Positions 1 through 10,263 of a DNA stretch of 64,000 nt are shown one piece after another. The position numbers and the translations under genes were made by a program. The stretch's first letter is position 1, and each line of letters begins with the position of its first letter. The stretch lies in NCBI RefSeq assembly GCF_030272615.1, contig NC_081414.1:657028292-657092291 (forward strand). Direction: 5' to 3'. The notes beneath the pieces are model-generated. The model ran no database searches. It was given only the letters and a program-made list of their open reading frames with translations, and was not told the DNA's origin. This DNA is from Cryptomeria japonica. Its lineage: Eukaryota > Streptophyta > Pinopsida > Cupressales > Cupressaceae.

Positions 1-111
1 TATGTAATTTGTAGATGATGATATGTGTTGCGTTAAATGTTAATTTAAAAAAAAAATCTTCATTAGTGTGTTAATTGTTTATTTCTCTAGGGTATTTTGG
101 CAGGCATTACA
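1..111 (+). repeat. 3' end of the 5' LTR of the gypsy element
   Basis: The sequence up to position 111 ends in ...GGCATTACA, closing with CA as LTRs do, and is followed after two bases by a perfect primer binding site. The start of this LTR lies left of the window. A similar LTR end, in opposite orientation, is found at 58,448 (shared TTCTCTAGGGT...CATTACA). Confidence 0.75.
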
Positions 112-113
112 TC

Positions 114-126
114 TGGTATCAGAGCC
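114..126 (+). promoter_or_regulatory. Primer binding site for initiator Met-tRNA
   Basis: The sequence TGGTATCAGAGCC directly follows the LTR end with a two-base spacer. It is complementary to the 3' end of plant initiator Met-tRNA, the usual minus-strand primer of plant LTR retrotransposons. Confidence 0.9.
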
Positions 127-282
127 CATGTTCATACACTGGGTAATGTAGTTTCATTTGAGCCCATTGTGCATATTATCATTTAGCATGGGTAAGCCCA
201 ATGATTTTATCCCTACTTCTTGGTTTTGTTCTAGTTTTCCTATTCTGTTAGCTTATATCTTTCTTTGCGTCTTTCTTAGACA

Positions 283-1541
283 AGATTCCTGCTAGGGGTA
301 GAGGTTGTGGTCATGTTGGTTGCATGGGTACTCATCAAAATCCTCGTCCAGAGATTTTTGAAGAGTCACACCATGAGGAGTAGTAACAAAATCAGCTTGG
401 AGGTGATGCAATTCCGCAATTGGTGAACATGCTTCAAGATCTTCCTGGTTGTTTAGGACTGAGACAGGAGGAGAACCAGCAAGAGGAGTCTCATCATTTA
501 GAAAATTAGGAGAGAGAACATTCACATTCTCCTAGGAGGAGAGTTGAGGTGGATCAGGAGGCTCTTGCAGTTGGTCACATGAGAGATCTAATGAGGACTC
601 ACCCTCCTACTTTTGATGGCTTAGGAAGTGGCTTGGAGGTGGAGACTTGGCTATTGGAATTTGGTAGGTGTTTTTCTATGCACCCATGTAGTAATAACAT
701 CAAGGTGAGGTGTGCGATTATGCATGTTCATGATTTTATGATAACATGGTGGCATATAGAGGAGAAAAAGCTACATTTGGACATAGTGACACTATCTTGG
801 GAGTTGTTCCTTGATCGGTTTTGTGCTTGATTCCTTTTAGAGAATTGGAGGCAGAGGAAGGTCGATGAGTTCCATGATTTGAGGCAATAGATGATGACAG
901 TCCAGTAGTATGAGGGTATATTCTTTGAGCTTAGGTAGTATGTTAGGATTGTGGATGATGAGTCGATGTTGATTCAATATTTTGTGAGAGGTCTCAGTGA
1001 CCAAATTAGTGGTGAGGTTCATATGCACAAACCTAACACTTTGGAGGCAGTTGTTGAGAAAGCATGGATAGCAAAGGAGAATCTTGGTTTGGCTATAGGA
1101 GGTGCGACAGGTGGATAGACAGTTAGTGCTCCAGTTGCAAGATCTGTTGTGAGAGGTTCTCAACCCCAGTCTTCAGGTGTTGCTAGGAGCTATCCTTCTT
1201 CTTTTTGTAGTGGCCAGTGGTTTAAGAGGAGGTATTCTTAGGGTCAAAACTTTGTGTGTGGTGCTAGATTTCAGGTTGACAAGAATCAAAATCATCGGTG
1301 GGATAGGAGGATTACTCCTTCTTAGCCAGTGCAAAGTTCTTACCCAACTTCTAGTAGAGGCAGTGTTCAGAAGTCAAGTGCTACTCCAGTGAGTAGAGGA
1401 TTTGGTAGGAGAGATTTTATTTCATGAGGGCAGCTAGGACACATTGCTACTTATTGCTCTCAGTGGACTACTTAGATTTCAGGACAGAAGCCAACTACTT
1501 CTGAGCCTACAGTTGGAGATGTAGGTAGATCCCATCATGTG
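283..1541 (+). pseudogene. Gypsy gag relic (capsid / nucleocapsid)
   Basis: An Arg/Gly-rich start (PARGRG) is followed by a capsid-like stretch. The longest open part, 549-830, contains PPTFDGLG and a WLLEFGRCF segment typical of the retrotransposon gag domain. Around 840-1,090 the frame reads through stops into the usual second gag half (DEFHDL, then MLIQYFVRGLSDQI and KPNTLEAVVEKA). The nucleocapsid zinc knuckle near 1,413-1,460 keeps GQLGHIATYC, but an upstream Cys has decayed to a stop. Stops occur at about 397, 829, 889 and beyond. Gag would package the element RNA; this copy cannot. Confidence 0.85.
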
Positions 1542-1942
1542 TTTACAATGGTTGATAACCATCATGCTAAGCACCAAGCAATAGTTTTTGATACCATAGG
1601 TGAGATACGTGGTATCTCTTGCACTGTGTTATTTGATTCAGGAGCTTCAAATTCCTTTATTTCTCCTTTTCTAGTAGAGCGATGTGGGAGTGCTATGGAA
1701 AAGCAAGACAATAGGTGATAGGTAGAGTTAGCCATGGGATCTAAGGTAGTAGTGGATTCCCTTGTGCTTGGTTGTTCCTTGGTTTTGGGTGGTTTCCGTA
1801 CCACAGTAGATCTTTGTATCTTATCTTTGGGATCCTGTGATGTTGTTCTTGGCGTGGAATGGCTTGATTCTTATCAAGATCAGATTGATTGTTGGGTAAT
1901 AGAGTGTAGTATGTGGATGCTGGTGGAAAGCATGTGGAGATA
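1542..1942 (+). pseudogene. Gypsy aspartic protease relic
   Basis: The sequence VLFDSGASNSFIS has its catalytic Asp codon at 1,635-1,637. It matches the retropepsin active site (D-S/T-G-A), and the downstream DVVLGVEWL at about 1,841-1,870 matches the conserved ILGMDWL segment. A double stop follows the first half (near 1,717-1,722). The downstream part is in frame from 1,734 to 1,940. This enzyme would cut the Gag-Pol polyprotein; the copy is broken. Confidence 0.85.
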
Positions 1943-2149
1943 GTAGGTATTCAGAGACCTATTTCTCTTTGCATGATTTTTGCTATGCATATGAAGAGGT
2001 GTGCACGTAAGGGTTGCCAATTGTTTGTGGTGAGGGTGAATGATGTGGTTGAGGGAGAAAGTTCAGATGATCTTATTCAACGTCATCCTATCTTTCAGGA
2101 GTTTGTGGATGTTTTTAAGATAGATTTTGATCATGTCACTCAAGCTTGA

Positions 2150-2965
2150 TTTGGTACTAGGAGTTGAGCCTATCTATAAGGCTCCCTTTTGGATGACTAC
2201 TCAGGAGTTGAGAAAGTTGAGATTGTAGTTAGAGGATGTTCGAGCTAAGGGATTTATTCATCCTAGTGTGTCCCCATGGGGTGCACCTGTGTTGTTTGTG
2301 AAAAAGAAGGATTGATCTCTTCGCTTCTGCTTTGACTATAGGCATCTTATTAAGGTGGCAGTGAAGAATCGATATCCTTTGTCAAGGATAGATGATTTAT
2401 TTGATTAGATTAATGATGCAAACATCTTCTCTAAGATATATATTAAGTCTGGGTATCACTAGCTTAGGATTCATGATGCAGATATTCATCACACAATATT
2501 ATGTACTAGATATGGACATTATGAGTTTACAGTGGTACCTTTTGGTCTCACGAATGCACCATCGATTTTCATGAGTTTTATGAATGGTGTTTTTAGGACC
2601 TATTTGGATATATTTGTGCTTTTATTTCTAGATGATACTTTGGTATATTCAAGATCAGTTGAGGAGAATGAGGATCATATGAGATAGGTTTTGCAATGCC
2701 TTTGGGAGAATCAGTTGTATGTCAATATGGCAAAGTGTGAATTCTTCCAGTCAGAGGTTCAATATCTTGGACATGTAATTTTATGAGAGGGAATTATAGT
2801 TGATCCTTATAAGATTTAGGCAACTGTTGACTAGACAACACCCACTAATATGGGTGAGGTTCGTAGTTTCATGGGTCTCGCAAGATATTATTGCAGTTTT
2901 GTTCAGGATTTCTCAAGGACACCGCATCCTATCACTTATCTTTAGAGGAAAGGGAAGAAGTTTGT
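2150..2965 (+). pseudogene. Gypsy reverse transcriptase relic
   Basis: Reading across stops gives the full series of plant gypsy RT blocks: [61 protein letters not shown], then the catalytic box [13 protein letters not shown] (the two Asp codons at 2,631-2,636) and QLYVNMAKCEFF with YLGHVI. The usual FIDD is FLDD here. At least five stops interrupt it. The family synthesises element cDNA; this copy is a fossil. Confidence 0.9.
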
Positions 2966-3425
2966 TTGGACAGAGCAGTGTGAGATAGCATTTCAGATCC
3001 TTAAGGAGTGTTTGACAGTGCACCTATTCTACTAGTGCCAGATCCTTTGGGGGATTTTGTGGTGTGTATAGATGCTTATTTGGAAGGTCTTGGAGCATTG
3101 TTGATGTAGGATGGCCATGTGATTGCATATGAGTCACATAAACTCAAAGAAAATGAGTTGAATTACCCCACTCAGGATCTAGAGTTAATGGTAGTGGTTC
3201 ATGCTGTAATTAGATGAAGGCACTTTCTTCTTAGGCATCAATTTGAGTTGCATAGTGATCACCGCAGTTTGTAGTACATCTTCACACAATCGTATTTGAA
3301 TGCTAGACAGAGGCGATGGATGGAGTTTTTGTGTGAGTATGATTTTGAGGTGAGATATATCCAGGGTATGGAGAATGTGGTAGCCATTGAGCCGTAGGAG
3401 GCATTTAAACAATGTATCTTAGTGT
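2966..3425 (+). pseudogene. Gypsy RNase H relic
   Basis: The frame shows the RT connection (ending FQILKECL), then FVVCIDAYLEGLGALL, which carries the first catalytic Asp context of RNase H. It continues with [32 protein letters not shown] and RRWMEFLCEYDFEVRYIQG. These blocks are in the order expected for gypsy elements. Stops occur at about 3,108, 3,215 and 3,272. The usual ASD of the catalytic block is IDA here. Confidence 0.85.
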
Positions 3426-3439
3426 GGATTTGAGGAGTC

Positions 3440-4735
3440 GTATTCTCAGTGCCCTTCCTTCAGATGCATAGTACCAGAAGGATAGTGCAGAGGTTGCTTC
3501 AGGTAGAGCTCTTGAGAGAAAATGTGTAGGTTATTCAATTGAGTCAGATGATCTTCTCAGGCATTTCGGATGTATTTATGTTCCACCTTCAGATGGTCTT
3601 TGAGATTTGATCATGTTAGAGGCACATTGTGCACCTTACTCAGCACATCCAGGTGTCAAGAAGATGCACACAAATTTGAGGTAGTTGTACCATTGGGATA
3701 GTATGAGGAGAGATATTGTAGATTTTGTGTCATGTTGCTTGGAGTTTTAGTGAGTGAAGGTAGAACATTAGCATCCAACAGGTTTGATAGAGTCAAACTT
3801 GGTTCTAGGATGGAAATGGGATATCATATCTATGGATTTTATAGTTGGATTGCCTATGACTTCTCATCATCATGATACTATTATGGTCACCATTGATAGG
3901 TTGACAAAAGGTGGCACACTTTTCTCCAATCAGATCTTCATATATACCAATGATAATAACTTGCATTTTCATGGAGGGAGTAGTGAGGTTGCATGGTATA
4001 CCTCAACGGATTATATCAAATCATGATCAAATGTTCATATCAGCTTTTTGGATAGCCCTTCAACATGGTTTAGGGATGCAGCTGAACTTTAGTTCGACAT
4101 ATCATCCTAAGATAGATGGTAAGACTAAGCGAGTTAATCAAGTTTTGGAGGATATGTTGAGGATGTATGTCATGGATCAACAGTCTCATTGGGAGGATTA
4201 TCTCTATCTGGTGGAGTTTGCATACAATAATGGTTATCACAACTCTATTAGTCTATCTCCTTTTCAAGAATTGTATGGTAGACTATGTCGTAGACCCTTG
4301 AGTTGGGATTGTTTGGAGGACATAGTGCATATTGGTTCAGAGATGTTGTGGGATATGGAGCAATAAGTCATTTGCATTAGAGAGGATTTGGTAGTGGCAT
4401 AGGATAGACAATAGAAGTATGTAGATGCTCATCAAATGGACAAGCAATTTTCTATAGGTGACAAGGTGTTCTTGAGAGTTCACCCATGAAAGAGTCCAAT
4501 CTATTATGGAAAAGGCTCTAATTTAGTACCTAATTTTGTTGGACGTTTTAATATTTGGAGAGGATTGGTCCTATGCCTTATCACCTTGCCTTCCTGCCTA
4601 GCTTGTCCCACATCCATTTTGTGTTTCATGTTTTTGTTTTGATGATATATCATCCTGATGTGTTGTATGCTCATAATTCTCCTATGGATGACCTCCTTAG
4701 GATTCAAGACTTTAAGGATTATCTTTCCAGATAAA
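3440..4735 (+). pseudogene. Gypsy integrase relic with lost catalytic residues
   Basis: The N-terminal zinc-binding part (HCAPYSAHPGVKKM...WDSMRRDI) is followed by the core. The first catalytic Asp survives in MDFIVGLP (3,835-3,837). The longest open part, 3,911-4,366, holds the other two positions, both changed: the Asp after IS is Asn (ISNHD, 4,019-4,021), and the Glu in the usual TERVNQ block is Lys (TKRVNQ, 4,127-4,129). Both are G-to-A changes, and their spacing of 35 intervening residues fits D,D35E. The C-terminal part (VGDKVFLRV-like, then FVFHV, YHPDVL) continues to about 4,735 across a frameshift near 4,545. Confidence 0.88.
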
Positions 4736-4737
4736 GG

Positions 4738-4953
4738 ATGCGTCAAGAGGCTAAAAGGACTTCTTCTTCAAAGACTCCTTTTTGTTCATTTCATCAAACT
4801 CATGATCATGATGCTAGTGACTTTCCAGATTTTCAAGAAGGTATACAAAAACTAGTTGATAATGGAACTATTAAAATCATTCCAGACAATTCTTCTTCTT
4901 CTTGTCCTAAATCTCAAAAGTCTAAATCTAAACCTATTGATGATCAAGAATAA
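4738..4953 (+). pseudogene. Gag-spacer-like fragment of another retroelement
   Basis: This 71-residue open stretch starts just after the gypsy integrase ends. It contains PFCSFHQTHDHDASDF and GIQKLVDNGTIKI, which resembles the C-x2-H...H-D-x3-C plus IQ-LVDNG-I block found in the gag/pol spacer of some plant gypsy (Tat-like) polyproteins. The last zinc-type Cys is Phe here. It is followed by a Ser/Lys-rich tail and a stop. I infer that it is a piece of a different element abutting the first; a divergent extra ORF of the same element is possible. Confidence 0.4.
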
Positions 4954-5349
4954 TTAGCAACTAGAATCTCTTGGAAGTTGAAGTATGACAAGAGTGTTGT
5001 TTTTTCCTTTGTGAAATTTAGCACTAAGCATAAAGAATGAAGTGGATATTGTGTTTTCATTATCGGGGTTCTCTTTTTCTTGAAAAATGTAAAGCATTTA
5101 AATAATTTTTTCAAGAACAATATGATCATGCTTGTATACATCATTCAACAAATATTGCTCTCTTTCTTGGTGAAAAGGTAGTGCCTTAGCACTCCCCTCA
5201 CCCTCATATTTATCCTCACCCTATAACACAAGTGGTTAACTTAATTGGGGGCTCTTTGTATTTAGAGGTGGTGCTTTTTCAATTTTATATATCTTGGGGT
5301 AGCAACATGGTTCACTTTCACACCTATCTTATCTATCATCTTTAAAATT

Positions 5350-6240
5350 TCACCATTTTCTTTATGGAGTGCATTTTTCATAAATTGATGTCCTTTATTG
5401 CATATGCTTATCTTTCAGGTGAATGCATGCATAATCCATGCATAGGAATTCTTCTTGGTTTGAAATGGCACATCACTTATGGATAATCTCTCCTAAGGAA
5501 ATATGTGATCCTCCCCCCTAATCCATCCCTTTCTTCTTGCTTGGGGGTCAAGGATGGCTTCTCCCTTTCTCCGTTCATATCTAAAGTTTTATTATTCCCT
5601 ATAGGAGTTGCATTTCTCATATGTTGATATCCTATCTAACATGACATGATGTATATTTTATGACCAATCTCTCCTTAAGTGAAATATGTAACCTTTCTCT
5701 CCCCCTTTCTCTCTTTAAAGATTTTCTCTTCTAGGAAGACACATTTTACATATATTAATGTCTTTTCTTACATTGAATGTATATCTATGTGAGTATATTG
5801 TGCATTAAATATTCAGATCTAATCTCTTCATAGAAGGGTTTATAATTCTTTTTCTCATGCTCCCTCTTTGAATATTAACTCTTTATTAAAAGATCCATTA
5901 TACATAGATGTCTTTTCTTGCATAGGATTATTCTTCATGCAAGCACATATTTGTTCCTTGGTTAGGATCTATTCTTTGTTTGAGATAGTATGTCTCTTAT
6001 GAATAATTTATCATTGGAAGTTGTGTAATTTTTCTAATTATCCTTGCACTTGGGGGGGCAATAATTTCTCTCTCTTACATTCTCTGGGGATCTACTTTTC
6101 CTTTGTTGAGCGGTGTTTACTTATAATTTGGTATCATTCCTTGTGTGAAGTTATCTTCTGCTCAAGGATTCTACCCTGTACAAGAGGTGTAAGTCCTTGG
6201 CTTCAACCTCTTCTTAACTAGGAAATGTATACCTATCATA
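5350..6240 (+). repeat. Degenerate tandem repeat, about four units
   Basis: Related segments recur near 5,372, 5,610, 5,739 and 5,892. Each pairs a CATA-TTGATGTCCT-like block with a TTGCATAGG/TTACATTG block, and is followed by a pyrimidine-rich stretch (TCTCTCCTAAG, CTCTCCCCC). Spacing is irregular (about 130-240 bp). No coding potential is seen. It lies just before a candidate polypurine tract, so it may be the 3' untranslated part of a retroelement. Confidence 0.45.
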
Positions 6241-6305
6241 AACTTAGTTTATCATATTCTTTCAAATGTGTGTCATCCTTCATCACAAATCTCTTTCACC
6301 TGGAA

Positions 6306-6330
6306 ATAGGGGGAAGGTATGAATTGTAGT
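6306..6330 (+). promoter_or_regulatory. Candidate polypurine tract and LTR start
   Basis: A purine run (AATAGGGGGAAGG) is followed by TATGAATTGTAGTGTCCCTCC, which looks like a polypurine tract next to a gypsy-type LTR beginning (TGTAGTGTCCC). No matching LTR end was found downstream, so this is tentative. Confidence 0.35.
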
Positions 6331-9099
6331 GTCCCTCCTCAACTTGTCTTTTTTTTCATGCATGATAGACTTTCGAGACTCATTTATGATCTTTTGGATT
6401 GGGACTATGACTATATTTTACATTTTAGATGTTCATGATGATGCTAGACCTATACGGACATATGCTACTTGATGATCTATTTGGTTGATGATATTTTCTA
6501 TTTATGATCATGTTATATGATGGATATATGTTGATGGATCCTATATGTTTTTCTATGTTGGATGGATTATATTGCTTATGGATTTGATGACAATTCTGGT
6601 TACACTAACCCTTTCTCATGATTCTATGTGATGATTGGCATTATGATGTGTAGGTGTGTTCTATGACTATCTTCATGATAGGGACAATGTCAAATCACTC
6701 ACTGCAAGCATGATGTGGCGTTACGATTCTCTATCACTTGCTTGTCTATGATATATTTGTATATGTTGTATCAAGGATTTGTGGATGCAAGTTTTGCAGC
6801 TACTAGACATTGACTCCACCTGGCTTCACAAGTCTGAGCGTGTCTTTGAATCCCAATAGAAAGTTGTCGAAGATGGCATGAGTTCCCTTCATATAATCTA
6901 GGCTTAAGATGTCTACCCTGGTTTGTCAAGTTGTCTTGGCATGATTCACCATGTTAATCAATGAGGTGTAGTTTGTGTTGGCTTGTGAATATGTAGTTGT
7001 TGATCTATTTATTTAATTAATTGATGAATTATTATAGTTTGATTTGATTATTTATTTATTTGGTAATTTAGTGTTTATTTATTAATTACTAGTTTATTAT
7101 TTATTAGGTAATTATTGTTTAATATTATTTATTCATTTATTTATTATTTTATTGTTTATTTAATTATTTAATTATTTAATTGGATCTATTTGTATTTAAT
7201 TATTTAATTATTTAATTATTCAATTATTCAATTGGATCTATTTTAATTAATATTCGTTGGTTATTTAATTGGGCATGGTTATTATTTATTCACATGGTGA
7301 ATAATACTTATAGTATTCTTATTATTATATTCTCTTGTTATTTGGTAGATAAGCTTTATTATATTTCCTACCTACCGTTAATCGTTATTGGTTAAATATG
7401 TATAGGGAAAATAAAATATTGTATGAGGATGGGTAGGTAAGATTTATTGGTTTTTTTATTATTTTGAGTGGTCTATTTTGAGGCTTGGTTTTGAATGTAT
7501 TTTCTATTTAAATGATAGTTTGTGCTTGCCAAGTTACCATTTGAAGATTTTGCTTGTCTATTTGATAAATTTTGTTGAAGATTGGAGCTTTTGCATTTTG
7601 GCTTCAATTGGTTTTGTGCTTCATCATATTTTCATTCCATCACTTCAATTTCCAAGTTGGAGGATCTTACTTTTTTATTTTATTTTCAAAATCTTGTTTG
7701 TGTCGTGTCTACAGAAATTATTATCTCCCGGGCTTGTGAAAACAATATTTGTATGGTTTTTATATAGTTTGTGATAGAAATGTTTCATGGAAATTTATAT
7801 TATATAGTTTTCAATTATAGTTTTGGGGAAGAATTATTATTATTCTGAGTTTATTGTTGCCGTGAGTAGACGACTTTGCTACTGGCTTCTTGTGCATTCA
7901 GAATTCTTATTCGTGTAAGAGATTTGGGTGTGATTTTTCAAGGCTTTAGTATTGCATCTTTGAATGATTTTTTTTCCTTTGGTGTTGCGGAAGTCATATT
8001 GGTTCTTTATATTTATCTGAGTGAGCTTTGGCGGTGATCTGTGAGGCTTGTTTTTATATTTACTCTCATTATTGATTATGCTTTTTATATTTTGTTATAT
8101 CTTTCATTTCATATTGTCTGGTTGTCTCTATTGAGATCTTATTCGGGTCTTATTATTATGCCTTTGATTTTATTTCTTTGTCACAAATTTCTATAAGTCT
8201 GTAACTTATTTGAGCAAAAGCACTAGAACTGTAAATGTGCTACATGATTTAATGAATGCAAGTTTTTGTTTCTTATATGCACTTTTCTGTCTTTCATATG
8301 CACTGCTAGTTTTTACATATGCGTTGAATGTTTCTGCACGCACTATTACTCTGAGAAAATGTGAAATAGAATAGGTCATAAGCATTGTTAGATTCAATAA
8401 AAGCATTGCAGAACTTTGTATATGCACTGTAGAACATAATATATGCGTTGTTCTGCATCACAACTGCGCTAAACTACTCAGAGTATGTGTTTTGTCCTAT
8501 TTTGTCACTTTGTTCTGATTTTTCCAGATTTGTGTTTGTACTAGAGGATTGTATTGAGTCATTTTGATGTTTTCCTATATTGTGCACTTTCAGATTTGAG
8601 GTTTTATTGTGATTTTATGCTCCAGAAAGTTGATATGCCTTGTCGTAGAGGATTTGTGCTTCTCCAACATGTTGATAAGTTAGTTTGTGAGGTTTATTTT
8701 ATTGTTTTTCTCTAGTGAGTTGATAAGCCTTGCTATTGAGGATTATTTCATGTTTATGGCAGATTTTGATTACCCATGAGATGGCTTTTGATTCATTATC
8801 TTCCATTGAGGCTCTTGATTGATATTGATGGCTATGTCTTCTTATGTGTTGTTATGGAATCTTTTGGATGTTTCTTTGAGCCTCCTTATTGTTATTGTTG
8901 TTTTGGGAACATGATAGTGGGAGTGGGCTTGCATGTGAAGACCGAGGTCTTGAGAGATAGGCTACTAAGAGGTTCCTTCAGCAGGTTTTGTAGTAGTGAA
9001 TATTTGCCAATCGACGAACTACATAGGTCGATCACATCAGAAATTTGGCAAATAAAACCATTATACGAGTGGTCGGATCACCTTGTATTCATGCAAAAT
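6331..9099. other. Long non-coding, T-rich stretch
   Basis: No supported gene. Positions 7,000-7,270 are a low-complexity (TTTATT/TTAAT) tract. Between about 8,200 and 8,470 the motif ATATGCRYTG recurs several times. The 131-residue open stretch at 8,776-9,171 has no recognisable domain and biased composition. The region may be LTR-derived, following the candidate LTR start at 6,320. Confidence 0.4.
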
Positions 9100-9408
9100 C
9101 TATCCCATGGCCCTTTTTTCTGCCACCTTTTGGTTGGACATTTTTTTGAAACAAGGTTTATTCACCACTAGATCATACTTGGCTTGAATATTTATTAGTC
9201 CTAATTTCTCCCTGAAGTTTTCGGATGAATGCAAGAAGCCACCGATGGACACACATGCATTCCCCAATATCGACACAATAATTTTTAAATTTTGAGGGGC
9301 CATACCGCAAATAACATTAATTATTTTGTTCTTGAGGCCAACCCCAATTTTCCCCCACTGGTATTGAACATTAATGTCAGCTCCATAATTTGCCTTCAAA
9401 TTTAAAAT
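9100..9408 (-). pseudogene. Unrecognised ORF fragment abutting a TRIM insertion
   Basis: On the minus strand about 100 codons are open, with natural-looking composition (YGADINVQYQWGKIGVGLKN, then VICGMAPQNLKI and ILGNACVSIG). The open frame begins just inside the TRIM target duplication at 9,419 and runs to a stop at 9,100. There is no good ATG; the first candidate start would be TTG. I do not recognise the family. The composition is not low-complexity, so it may be an exon of a captured or old gene. Confidence 0.3.
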
Positions 9409-9423
9409 TGCACCGCCTTAATC

Positions 9424-9561
9424 TGTTACAAGCTAGAGTTGTCATTGAACCAAAAGATTGACATGCCAATGCTCGATACAACCACTAGACTTATAGAATC
9501 CATAGGAGGCTATTTAACCACGTTGTGAATCCCTTTGAGGGATGCTCGCCCACTGCCAACA
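9424..9561 (-). repeat. TRIM 3' LTR
   Basis: This 138-bp copy ends, on the minus strand, in CTTGTAACA directly before the GATTA target duplication. It aligns along its length with the 9,631-9,775 copy, including GAGGGATGCT, TTATAGAATCC and CAAAAGATTGAC. Confidence 0.9.
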
Positions 9562-9616
9562 ATTCCCCTCCAAGCATCACTCATTTCTGGCCTGCGTGAT
9601 TTGAAACTATGACCAA

Positions 9617-9628
9617 GCTCTGTTACCA
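9617..9628 (-). promoter_or_regulatory. TRIM primer binding site
   Basis: The reverse complement reads TGGTAACAGAGC, one base different from the initiator Met-tRNA site TGGTATCAGAGC found at 114. It follows the LTR end with a two-base spacer. Confidence 0.85.
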
Positions 9629-9630
9629 CT

Positions 9631-9775
9631 TATTACAAGCTAAGGTTTTCATTACACCAAAAGATTGACCTATCAGTGCCCGATACAACCACTAAACTTA
9701 TAGAATCCTCAATCCGCGAGAGGCCATTAAACCATGTTGTGAATCCCCACGAGGGATGCTGACCCATTCGCAACA
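9631..9775 (-). repeat. TRIM 5' LTR
   Basis: This 145-bp copy begins TGTTGCGAATGGG on the minus strand and ends CTTGTAATA, two bases before the primer site. The last CA has become TA, the only terminal mismatch. Confidence 0.9.
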
Positions 9776-10263
9776 TAATCCACCCTAATTTTGCCAAATT
9801 TTTGTATCCCAATTGTAGAATGGCATGCAATTTGCCAAAATTTCTTTATATAAATACATGAGAAGGTGACATTTTATAGTTTACACCTTGTTTGGATCGG
9901 TCTGCACTTCTAGAATCCACATGCTCTTCTCTAGGCACAAGTTGTTGAGGAATTCTTTAGATGTTGAGTCGCTGACTGTCACTATGAAACTAACGGTAAG
10001 TGACAAAGGATATAAGATTGATTTTAGTGTTTGCCATTATGATTTGTTAGTGTCTCGGTGTCTATCATTTTGATTTTAGAATTTTCTTGCAGCTTAGTTG
10101 TTATGGCTTAGTTTTTCCATTTTAATCTGCTATTCTTTACATAGAATGCATTGTTACAACATGATACAAAGTTTATCTATTTTATTTTTCCCTTTTTATC
10201 TATTACAGTATTTCATAGCCTGTAGGAATTAGATTCCTTCTTGCAATTTTTGTTAGTAAGATA

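Larger units (their letters stand above)
1..4735 (+). mobile_element. Degenerate Ty3/gypsy LTR retrotransposon, left end cut by the window
   Basis: The order seen is LTR end, primer binding site, gag, protease (DSGA), reverse transcriptase (LDD), RNase H and integrase, which is the Ty3/gypsy order with integrase last. The reading frame is followed only by skipping many stops and several frameshifts, so nothing here can encode a working polyprotein. Most stops are TAG, TAA or TGA where the family has Gln, Trp or Arg, consistent with decay of methylated cytosines. The 5' LTR is only partly inside the window, and I could not find a matching 3' LTR end downstream. Confidence 0.93.
9424..9775 (-). 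mobile_element. TRIM (terminal-repeat retrotransposon in miniature), apparently complete
   Basis: Two direct copies of about 140 bp (9,424-9,561 and 9,631-9,775) flank a 69-bp interior. On the minus strand each copy starts TGTTG and ends TAACA or TAATA. The interior begins with a primer site TGGTAACAGAGC (reverse complement of 9,617-9,628) and ends with a purine tract GGAGGGGAAT just before the second copy. The element is bracketed by a perfect 5-bp target duplication, TAATC (9,419-9,423 and 9,776-9,780). It has no coding capacity, as expected for TRIMs, and depends on enzymes from other elements. Confidence 0.92.

Noticed and set aside
6320-9099. A full 3' LTR of the first gypsy element
   Set aside because: A plausible polypurine tract and LTR start exist at about 6,310-6,330, but the known LTR end (GGCATTACA preceded by TCTCTAGGGT) was not found downstream in this stretch.
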